42,239 nucleotides of DNA from contig JAGUZK010000027.1 in NCBI GenBank assembly GCA_020060845.1, positions 1 to 42,239 on the forward strand, read 5' to 3'. Within the stretch, counting starts at the first letter, position 1; each line of letters starts with the position of its first letter. This document shows positions 35,293-42,239 of this stretch, in pieces. Position numbers and translations under genes: made by a program. Source of the stretch: Candidatus Woesebacteria bacterium. GTDB taxonomy: Bacteria; Patescibacteriota; Microgenomatia; UBA8517. The notes below the pieces were generated by a model. The model saw nothing but the letters and a program-made list of their open reading frames with translations, was not told where the DNA came from and ran no database searches.

Positions 35293-35742
35293 CTAATTAT
35301 TCCCCTCAATTCTCTTTATATCCTCCAGCCTTCTTAGATGCCTTGATTTCTTATCAAATTTTGTCTCTAGAAAAGCCTTTACCATCTTTTTGGCTTCCTC
35401 TTCATTTGTAAAATCGGCAGCAATAATAAGTACATTCATATCATCGTCCCTTCTGCCTGCCTTAACCTGGTCAACTGATTTCCCTAAAGAAGCACGAATC
35501 CCATCAAATTTATTAGCGGCAACATCCATTCCTACACCACTCCCACAAAGTAAAATCCCCTTTGAACCTTTTTCCCTGGACACTAAAGAGGCAACTTCGG
35601 AAGCATAGAAAGTATAGTCATCCTCCGGGTCAAGCCTGTCTGCCCCAATATCAAAAAACTTAAATCCTTCCTCAAAAAGAAACCTAGCTATTTTTTCCTT
35701 TAAGACAAAACCCCTATGATCCGCTCCCAAAAATACCTTCAT
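35293..35742 (-). CDS. rpiB: Ribose-5-phosphate isomerase B; start corrected to MKVFLGADHRG
   Basis: FLGADHRGFVLKE, GILLCGSGVGMDVAANKFDGIRAS. Confidence 0.93.
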   Translation of the reverse strand: MKVFLGADHRGFVLKEKIARFLFEEGFKFFDIGADRLDPEDDYTFYASEVASLVSREKGSKGILLCGSGVGMDVAANKFDGIRASLGKSVDQVKAGRRDDDMNVLIIAADFTNEEEAKKMVKAFLETKFDKKSRHLRRLEDIKRIEGNN

Positions 35743-35749
35743 TTTTTTC

Positions 35750-36409
35750 CTAATTAAACCCCTCAACTAAATTAAGAACTTCTTTTTTGGGGTCCTGAGA
35801 TTTAACAATATCCGAAGACACTGCAACTCCTACAGCACCTAGCTCTAAACTTCTTTTAACATCTTCCATTGAATGTATTCCTGCTCCAACAATAAGGGGG
35901 ATCCCAAATCCAAAACAAATATCCGAAGCCTCCTTTATTATATCCGGATAGCTAGAGGATACAGAGGCATCGGTTGACCCAACAAGCTCCGGGGGTTCAT
36001 AGGAGACAAAACTTGGTCTTAAATTTACTACCTTTTTGATTTCATCAATTCCATCTGCAAATATCAACGTCTTCAATCCAACCGCCAGTGCCCTCTCATT
36101 TGCCTTTTTTAATTGATCGATGCTTGAGAACTTATGCTCTGAATGGTTTAGGAAAGTTCCCATCGCTCCATCCTCCAAGACAGCTTCAGGAAGTATAAAA
36201 CCTGTATGGGCTCCCGGCTCTACCGGATCAACATGCTGACTCCAAATCTCCAATGTCGTTGCAAGAGCAGCCTCCTTGATATCAGTAGCTTGAAGAACAG
36301 GAATTATCTTAACTTGTGATTCATGCGAAACCTCCTCAAGAATCTTGACTAGCATCAAAGCTTTAACTCCCGTCCCTTGAGGATATGTCTTGAAATTTAC
36401 AAATAACAT
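35750..36409 (-). CDS. tpiA: Triosephosphate isomerase, archaeal-type (219 aa)
   Basis: VNFKTYPQGTG, TFLNHSEHK, VSYEPPELVGS, GAGIHSMEDVKRSLELGAVGVAVSS: archaeal TIM motifs. Confidence 0.88.
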   Translation of the reverse strand: MLFVNFKTYPQGTGVKALMLVKILEEVSHESQVKIIPVLQATDIKEAALATTLEIWSQHVDPVEPGAHTGFILPEAVLEDGAMGTFLNHSEHKFSSIDQLKKANERALAVGLKTLIFADGIDEIKKVVNLRPSFVSYEPPELVGSTDASVSSSYPDIIKEASDICFGFGIPLIVGAGIHSMEDVKRSLELGAVGVAVSSDIVKSQDPKKEVLNLVEGFN

Positions 36410-36448
36410 TTTTTCTTCAACCTCCTTTTTTCAGGCATTGTGTACTTC

Positions 36449-36706
36449 CTAGTCCTTTTTATAACCAAGGACATGATCCAGCTCCTCAATGTCAAATCCA
36501 ATAATTTTCTCCTTCTCTCCATCCTCTTTGACAATCACTGTAAATGGTACACCGAGAAACCCTCCAGATTCAGCCAGCATCTCGTCTTTTGCGTTATCAT
36601 CTAAATCTACCAGTTTCTCTTCAAACGGAAGGGATCTTCGTGCCAAATAATCCTTTAACATCTTACAGTAGGGGCAGGTTGTAGTTGAATAAAGTGTTAT
36701 TTGCAT
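36449..36706 (-). CDS. Glutaredoxin-like protein (CPYC)
   Basis: ITLYSTTTCPYCKMLKDYLARRSLPFEEKLVD...GVPFTVI. Confidence 0.88.
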   Translation of the reverse strand: MQITLYSTTTCPYCKMLKDYLARRSLPFEEKLVDLDDNAKDEMLAESGGFLGVPFTVIVKEDGEKEKIIGFDIEELDHVLGYKKD

Positions 36707-37431
36707 CAGGAAAAGAGAAACCCAACAATCTTATACCAAACAGGTGCTTCAATCAAAATGACCTCTCCGGTTGAGGCTGAGACAAATGCTGAGACAGCTA
36801 CCGGGTAATAATAGATATTTAATAGATTTAAGACTTTTGTCCCCTTCGCCAAATAGGCTAATTCGCTTCCTTTCTCAACCAAAAAAAGTTTATTCCCATC
36901 AAGGCTCGAGATTGTCTTAGCCCGAAGGAGCGATTCAATAGCCCCATAGGGAGTGATTGAAACTATTCTCTCGCCTCTATCAGTAGATAGGGTTATCCTT
37001 GCCGATTTTGGGTCTATGGTAACTGGGTATTCCGTAAGAGCAATCATCCCTTTGTGCTCAATGCTAAATTTCTCATCCCTGACACCAATTTGCATGCGCT
37101 GAACCTCGGGTCTTTCTTCAATCTCAACAATAGTGTCATTATAATTAGTAAAATCAAACTCTTTCTTGCTCGCGTCATTTTCAATTACCATGCTTATCTT
37201 TCCATCTTTCTTTATTAAGGAAACCGTGCCATCCTCCAACGATCCTTCATCATTAGGAGCTTTGACTTGAAGATCCTCTGACCTTGGCACCTCCAGAGTC
37301 AACCCACCTTCTGCCGAAAGAACATTATACTCAATCTTCCCATCTCTTCTTATCTTCAGAAAACCAGCATCAACCTTCTCTGGAAAAGTAAATAGTAAGG
37401 CAACAAAAAGAATAAACAGCCAACGCCTCAT
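36706..37431 (-). CDS. Hypothetical exported/membrane protein
   Basis: Signal sequence (MRRWLFILFVALLFTFPEKVDA) and C-terminal hydrophobic segment. Confidence 0.6.
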   Translation of the reverse strand: MRRWLFILFVALLFTFPEKVDAGFLKIRRDGKIEYNVLSAEGGLTLEVPRSEDLQVKAPNDEGSLEDGTVSLIKKDGKISMVIENDASKKEFDFTNYNDTIVEIEERPEVQRMQIGVRDEKFSIEHKGMIALTEYPVTIDPKSARITLSTDRGERIVSITPYGAIESLLRAKTISSLDGNKLFLVEKGSELAYLAKGTKVLNLLNIYYYPVAVSAFVSASTGEVILIEAPVWYKIVGFLFS

Positions 37432-37482
37432 ACCAAAAGGATAACACAAATCGGCTATTCTTATAAAGCTTTACAAAGCTGA

Positions 37483-37983
37483 TTAGAAGCGCCCTTCAAG
37501 AATCTTTTTCTCGGGAGTATTATCAAAAACCTTCTCAAGAGTGACAACAACCCTGTCAAAGTCCGAATAATCATTGTTTGAAGAATAATCAAGCATCCAC
37601 CCTCCTTTTGCAATTGTCAATTTACCCAAAGAGATTACACTATATCCTTCCTTTCCTTCTTCACCCTTCACAAGCCATCCCTGATAGAACATTCCGGAAG
37701 CAGGATCCTCAAGATCTGCAAGAATAGTGCTTGAATATTTTCCTCCCTCAAATTTCCTTGTTGCTATGGCTGAGGCGTTGCCACCGCTTACGTCTTTCAA
37801 TTCCGCCTTATCAACATCTTCTGGTATATCGTACTTAAACTTATCTTCCAGCTTGTCCTCAACCGAAAGTGTCTCCGGAGCAGGCACCTCTGATATTTCC
37901 TCCTTTGAAGATTGCCTCCAGTAGATTATTCCAACAATTGCAAGAAGCACTGCAGCCCCAATTACTATATCGCGTCTATTCAT
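37483..37983 (-). CDS. Hypothetical anchored protein; start corrected to MNRRDIV
   Basis: N-terminal TM; TAATAT at 37991-37996, 7 nt before ATG. Confidence 0.58.
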   Translation of the reverse strand: MNRRDIVIGAAVLLAIVGIIYWRQSSKEEISEVPAPETLSVEDKLEDKFKYDIPEDVDKAELKDVSGGNASAIATRKFEGGKYSSTILADLEDPASGMFYQGWLVKGEEGKEGYSVISLGKLTIAKGGWMLDYSSNNDYSDFDRVVVTLEKVFDNTPEKKILEGRF

Positions 37984-38075
37984 TGCAAAGATATTAGCAC
38001 CCAAAATTCAAATTGTCAAATATTTTAGCAATAGTAATTAATTATAGTGCTACTCAATCAAACTAAGGAATGTAT

Positions 38076-38264
38076 TCACTCGCAACAAGGGTCCTTATAA
38101 CCACAATTTGTGCAAACTGCATCCTTGCTTCCTGCTAAAACTCCTATCAAAAAGCCACAAAGGGGACAATTTTGCTTTTTATAATCCGCTTCATCACTGT
38201 CAATTCCTCTTTGCGAATGAGCGGAGGAATTAAGAATAATTCTAGAAATTTGATATTTCCGCAT
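38076..38264 (-). CDS. Small zinc-ribbon-like protein (CPLC...CTNC...CC)
   Basis: 62 aa, two CxxC-type pairs. Confidence 0.5.
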   Translation of the reverse strand: MRKYQISRIILNSSAHSQRGIDSDEADYKKQNCPLCGFLIGVLAGSKDAVCTNCGYKDPCCE

Positions 38265-38306
38265 ATTAAGCGCAATATTTCCGCAATACCCTATAATGTA
38301 TGAAAC

Positions 38307-38498
38307 TTATAACTTTAGGTAAACTCCAAACAAAGCCAAAACTGCTGCAACCAAAAGCCACTGAGTCGAAGCCAGCCAAATATCTGTTCCCATGTAACCG
38401 ATCCCAGAAAGGATAACACTAGCTACAGATCCCCACATCAGCATTTTTGATATCATGCCAATATCTTTCTTTTTCATCTCTCTCACCCCCTCTCCCAA
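38307..38498 (-). CDS. Small two-TM membrane protein
   Basis: Two hydrophobic segments; the internal ATG (MKKKD) is preceded by GGGGGTGAGAG. Confidence 0.5.
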   Translation of the reverse strand: MGEGVREMKKKDIGMISKMLMWGSVASVILSGIGYMGTDIWLASTQWLLVAAVLALFGVYLKL

Positions 38499-38508
38499 TC
38501 AATCCACA

Positions 38509-39090
38509 TCACAAAATATATCTGTCAATTAAGTATCCTACAATAAACGCGACAAAAGCAGCAAGCATCCCAACCGCCAACGTCTCCAAACCACCCAACA
38601 AAATCCCCTTTCGACTAAATTTACTTCTCAAGGCACCAACAAAAAACATGCTTGCGAAGACCAGGATCGATGACAAAACAAATTTGTTCGAAAACGGGAA
38701 AATATACGGTATTAATGGGATAATTCCTGCAAGGACAAAGGTGAAAAAAGTAACAACACCCTGGGTTATTGCTGCATGTTCTGTTAGATGATTGTGACCT
38801 TTTTCCTCCTCAAAATCAATTTCACTTCTTACTCCCAAATACGCTCCAGCCGCCATCGAAAATCCATCAGCAAGTAGATTGGCAAATCCCATAATTATTA
38901 CCACTGACGGTGCTAGCAGCGCTCCATTAGCACCAGCAACTACTGCAAAAGTAGTTATCAGTCCATCGCTTGCCGCAAAGACGCAACTCCCTAAAAGAGC
39001 TGCTTCTTCGTGAATTCTAAACTTTCTTAATACCACTAACTCAATCATAGAATCTTTGGATGCTTGTTGCAAATCGGTCGACTCTATCAC
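38509..39090 (-). CDS. VIT1/CCC1-family membrane transporter-like protein
   Basis: LGSCVFAASDGLITTFAVVAGANGALL...GFANLLADGFSMAAGAYLGVRSE. Confidence 0.88.
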   Translation of the reverse strand: MIESTDLQQASKDSMIELVVLRKFRIHEEAALLGSCVFAASDGLITTFAVVAGANGALLAPSVVIIMGFANLLADGFSMAAGAYLGVRSEIDFEEEKGHNHLTEHAAITQGVVTFFTFVLAGIIPLIPYIFPFSNKFVLSSILVFASMFFVGALRSKFSRKGILLGGLETLAVGMLAAFVAFIVGYLIDRYIL

Positions 39091-39151
39091 CTAAGACAAA
39101 TAGGGGTTTGAATAATGGAAACCAAAAATATTCAAGAAAGCCTCGCATAAG

Positions 39152-39173
39152 AGATCTATCGGAAGATAGATCT
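39152..39173. repeat. 9-bp perfect stem with GGAA loop (AGATCTATC-GGAA-GATAGATCT)
   Basis: Direct reading; lies in the 39091-39183 intergenic region. Confidence 0.75.
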
Positions 39174-39183
39174 TAAAAGAAGT

Positions 39184-39441
39184 TTACACTCCTTTTTTCA
39201 AATTCACTAACGTTCCCAAAGACCCACCCAACGAGTAAGAGATAAAAACCGGCCAGTTATTCTGCAAGTTATTGATGAGTTGGTATAGGACAATAAAATA
39301 TAAAACGTTCTCAAGAAATACAATCGCGGAAGCACTAACTCCCTTCCCCTTTGCAATTAAAGAGGTTCTGGCTGTTGCCAAAAACATTTCTATAAAACCC
39401 ACAAAAAGGTAAACTATCGCTTGTAAAATTGTAGCCAACAT
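39184..39441 (-). CDS. DUF5698-like small membrane protein
   Basis: LVGFIEMFLATARTSLIAKGKGVSASAIVFLENVLYFIVLYQL. Confidence 0.65.
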   Translation of the reverse strand: MLATILQAIVYLFVGFIEMFLATARTSLIAKGKGVSASAIVFLENVLYFIVLYQLINNLQNNWPVFISYSLGGSLGTLVNLKKGV

Positions 39442-39625
39442 AATCTCTCACCCTCCCCAAAGGATCAATATCTTCAAGCAACAAAAAATCAGTTTTTTTC
39501 ATAGGATGACAAAAGGCGAAAGCAATACCTTTTGAAATCATATTTTAACTCAAAAGCTTGACGTTGGCAATACCGTATTTGGTAAGATAAAACACGCAAC
39601 AAACGTCTTCGTTGAAAACAATCTA

Positions 39626-39654
39626 TTGACAAGCATAATATCCCTTTTTACTAT
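39626..39654 (+). promoter_or_regulatory. Sigma70-type promoter TTGACA-17-TACTAT
   Basis: -35 TTGACA 39626-39631, 17-bp spacer, -10 TACTAT 39649-39654, GTG start at 39664. Confidence 0.75.
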
Positions 39655-39663
39655 ATTTCTAGA

Positions 39664-40557
39664 GTGGCTAAAAGACCTCTTAAGGATTTATCATTCGCGG
39701 CTTTCTTATCTTTTCTTCTTCTTACTATTTTCTTTTTGCGGAAAGCCCAAACAGCTTTTTCAGCGACCAACCATCCAGTTATATCAGAAGTCCAAATTGC
39801 AGGAGCAGGTGGTGTCAACGAGGATTTTATTGAAATTTATAACCCAACAGACACTCCCTACGACCTAAACGGCCACAGGCTAGTGAAGCGAAGCGCATCT
39901 GGAACAAGCGATTCTCCAATCAAAGCCTGGGATTCTGAAACTATAATCCCGGCACATGGATATTATCTTTGGGCTAATAGTTCTTGGACTCCAAGCGTTT
40001 CTCCAGATACAGCAACTTCAGCAACTCTGGCAGCAAATAACGGAATTGCACTTCGCCACGGACCAGAAGACACAGGGACAATAATAGATAGTGTTGCCTG
40101 GGGGTCGGCCACAAACGCCTTCGTTGAAAACGCCCCTTTCCCAACAAATCCTGATGCCGGAAAAAGCATAGAGCGGGTTGGAGATGACACTGATAACAAC
40201 AGTGTTGACTTTGTATTACAGAACAACCCCAATCCTCAAAATCTCAATTTTTCTCCCTCTCCAACACCAACTACACAAATAACTCCGACTCCCACCGAAG
40301 AACCGACCCCAACACCAACGGAAGAAATTACCCCCACACCAACCAGTGAATCAACAGTTACCCCTACTGAAACACCAATTCCAACCACAACACCAACCAC
40401 ACAAATAACTCCTTCGCCATCTCCTATCCCCACCCCAGAGGGAGGGGTTATTGGACACTTTTGGCTCCCAGGAAAAATTATAACTTGCACACTAAATTTC
40501 AGAATAAAGACCACAAAACTTTTTACAATCTTCTTCCCCATCATAAGCTGTAAGTAA
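39664..40557 (+). CDS. Lamin-tail-domain (LTD) surface protein with Thr/Pro linker
   Basis: Signal peptide; ISEVQIAGAGGVNEDFIEIYNPTDTPYDLNGHRLVKRSASG...AWGSATNAFVENAPFPTNPDAGKSIERVGDDTDNN; PTPTEEPTPT repeats. Confidence 0.85.
   Translation: MAKRPLKDLSFAAFLSFLLLTIFFLRKAQTAFSATNHPVISEVQIAGAGGVNEDFIEIYNPTDTPYDLNGHRLVKRSASGTSDSPIKAWDSETIIPAHGYYLWANSSWTPSVSPDTATSATLAANNGIALRHGPEDTGTIIDSVAWGSATNAFVENAPFPTNPDAGKSIERVGDDTDNNSVDFVLQNNPNPQNLNFSPSPTPTTQITPTPTEEPTPTPTEEITPTPTSESTVTPTETPIPTTTPTTQITPSPSPIPTPEGGVIGHFWLPGKIITCTLNFRIKTTKLFTIFFPIISCK
40261..40440 (+). repeat. Pro/Thr-coding low-complexity repeat tract
   Basis: Near-identical copies AACACCAACTACACAAATAACTCC (~40263) and AACACCAACCACACAAATAACTCC (40389). 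Confidence 0.8.
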
Positions 40558-40614
40558 ACTTCCAATCTAGAACAGATCTTGCATGGATGCTATAATTCAG
40601 CTAGAAACTATCAT

Positions 40615-40686
40615 TCCTCGGTAGCTCAGCGGTAGAGCGGGCCCCTGTTAAGGGCAAGGTCGTAGGTTCGAATCCTACCCGAGGAG
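40615..40686 (+). tRNA. tRNA-Asn (GUU)
   Basis: TCCTCGG-TA-GCTC..GAGC-G-GGCCC-CTGTTAA-GGGCA-AGGTC-GTAGG-TTCGAAT-CCTAC-CCGAGGA-G; anticodon GTT. Confidence 0.93.
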
Positions 40687-42239
40687 CAGAGTAGGATTTT
40701 GAGAATAATAAGCTTCTAATTGGAGCATATTTTCGAATTTTTCTTCAGGTTCGAACTCGGGTCTAATTTCGACAACTTCATCTTTTGTTTCCTCTATCCA
40801 TTCAAGCGGTTTTGCCAGTTCTATACGCACAATTTTATCTTTTAGAGTTAGGTTCGAACCAAGGCTCTGAAATATCTGCCTTTTAGTAGTCATATCGCCG
40901 TTTGCAAACCAATATCTTGCATGGCAGGCGAAGTCAAAAGTCTTTTCAGAAAGTTCAATCCATTTACTAATTCTGTTACCTGTATCATTTAGTTTCTCTT
41001 CAAGACTGGCCTTTTCCCTAATAAGAGCTTCTTTTTGACTCTTGAACTCTTCATCTGAAAGTAAGTTTCCATCTGTGTTTTGGGGCGATATTTTAAGCCT
41101 TACTAGATTATCTATTCTCTTGACCACATCGTCGTATGCCTCTTCTAGGGAGGTTAGAACTGCGTTTCTATCTTCAACCTCCTCCTCATTTAGCTCGTTG
41201 AGGTATTTGACTGCCCAATCTCTAAACTTCTCCGAAATCTGTATTTTTGAAAGAAGGCTGTCAATCTGTTTTTCGAGGTCTTTCGCCTGAATACTTCCTT
41301 GGGTACAGTTTGGGTTTTTACTCTTAGTACAATGGTAATAGATGTAATGAAGCAGGGTTGGGTTAACCATGTTCTCGATGGAAATACTACAGTTCAGGCA
41401 CTTAATTGTAAGCTTGCCTTTATGAAACTTCGTTTTGCATTCGGGGAAGATTATCTGCCACCTCTCCTCGGCTGTAATCATGGCTCCACATTCTCCACAG
41501 CGCATAGTTCCGGTGTAAGGAAACTCTTTAGTTCGAGACCTGGGAGAGCCTTTTCTGCCCAAGAGCATCTGAACTCTGTCGAACTCTTCTTTGGTTATTG
41601 TGGGTTCATGTTTACCCTTAAACCAATTACCAGAACCTTCGGGGTATTCAAATTCGCCATAATAAAATGGGTCAGTAAAGATTTTGTAAATCATACTTCT
41701 TGACATGGGTTTACCCCCGATTCTTCTATGTTTTGGCGTTCTGTAGCCCCACTCGTTATTAAGTTTTTCTAAAATCTGGGGTGGGGTGTAAGCCCCGGTA
41801 AGCATCAAATCCCAGGCCTTTCTTATTAGGGGAAATCTTTTAGGGTCTTTCTTAACTGTTTTGTTGCCTTTCTCAGCATATTTATCATTCATATATCCTG
41901 GTTTGGCCCCAGATGGGAGCCATCCTTTTTCAGCTTTTTGTTTGAGGCCCCGCTTTACATTTCTCGATAAATCATCAATCACCTTCTGGGCCATCCCAAA
42001 TTCTACATACATCATGAATGCATTCTCGCTTTCTTGTTTGTACGTTTGAGAAGGAGTGACTATCTCGATTCCGTTTTGTTTAAGTGCCCAAATAATAGCT
42101 CCACCGTCCACCGGATTCCTTGCTAATCTATCGAGCTTCCAGCAAAGAATGCCCCCTGCAACCCCAATTGGATTGGAAATCTTATTGCCTCAGACCAAAA
42201 CCTTGTAGGTTTGCTTCCCTGCTCTGTTGCGATCCTAAC
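40675..42239 (-). CDS. Large serine recombinase (site-specific integrase/resolvase family), 5' part apparently frameshifted and cut by window edge
   Basis: GILCWKLDRLARNPVDGGAIIW, recombinase domain (GYRTPKHRRIGGKPMSRSMIYKIFTDPFYYGEFEY), zinc beta-ribbon CGECGAMITAEE...YYHCTK, C-terminal coiled coil. Confidence 0.9.

Noticed and set aside
40261-40440. CRISPR-like or tandem repeat array
   Set aside because: Repeats are in frame with the LTD protein and encode its Pro/Thr linker; no regular spacers.
40236-40565. 109-aa antisense ORF rich in V/G over the Pro/Thr tract
   Set aside because: Low-complexity mirror of the PTPT-coding repeat on the other strand.
42111-42239. UGA recoding (code 25) to explain the in-frame TGA in the recombinase
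   Set aside because: TGA terminates other genes normally (e.g. pyrG ends ...KNFLGKN-TGA), and a 1-nt frameshift restores the motif without recoding.

Overview
The window looks like a gene-dense chromosomal segment from a Patescibacteria/CPR-type bacterium. The taxonomy is inferred from gene content only; Microgenomates-like is a guess. TGA behaves as a normal stop. Main contents: (i) trpS (partial) downstream of a T-box-type antiterminator/terminator and an un-called 52-aa zinc-ribbon ORF; (ii) four tRNAs, including tRNA-Ile(UAU) and an initiator-like tRNA(CAU); (iii) ftsB-like, a Xer-like recombinase and a VirD4/TraG/HerA-like ATPase; (iv) a nucleotide module nrdR-nrdJ-dcd-pyrG-pduO with paired NrdR boxes over a TTGACA promoter; (v) a cell-wall block with two class A PBPs and a beta-lactamase-like protein; (vi) a large central-carbon island (PfkB kinase, class I FBA, split transketolase, Rpe-like, Gap, a very short PGK, RpiB, an archaeal-type TIM) containing a dual-specificity phosphatase and a LOG-family protein; (vii) small membrane proteins and an LTD surface protein; (viii) tRNA-Asn overlapped by the 3' end of a large serine recombinase gene that appears frameshifted near the window edge. 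The most striking global signal is a recurrent -10 box ending 6-7 nt before the start codon of first-in-operon genes, which suggests widespread leaderless transcripts. The most striking single loci are the T-box, the ~297-aa PGK, and the Rpe homolog lacking both metal-binding His. No CRISPR array, rRNA or IS element was seen.
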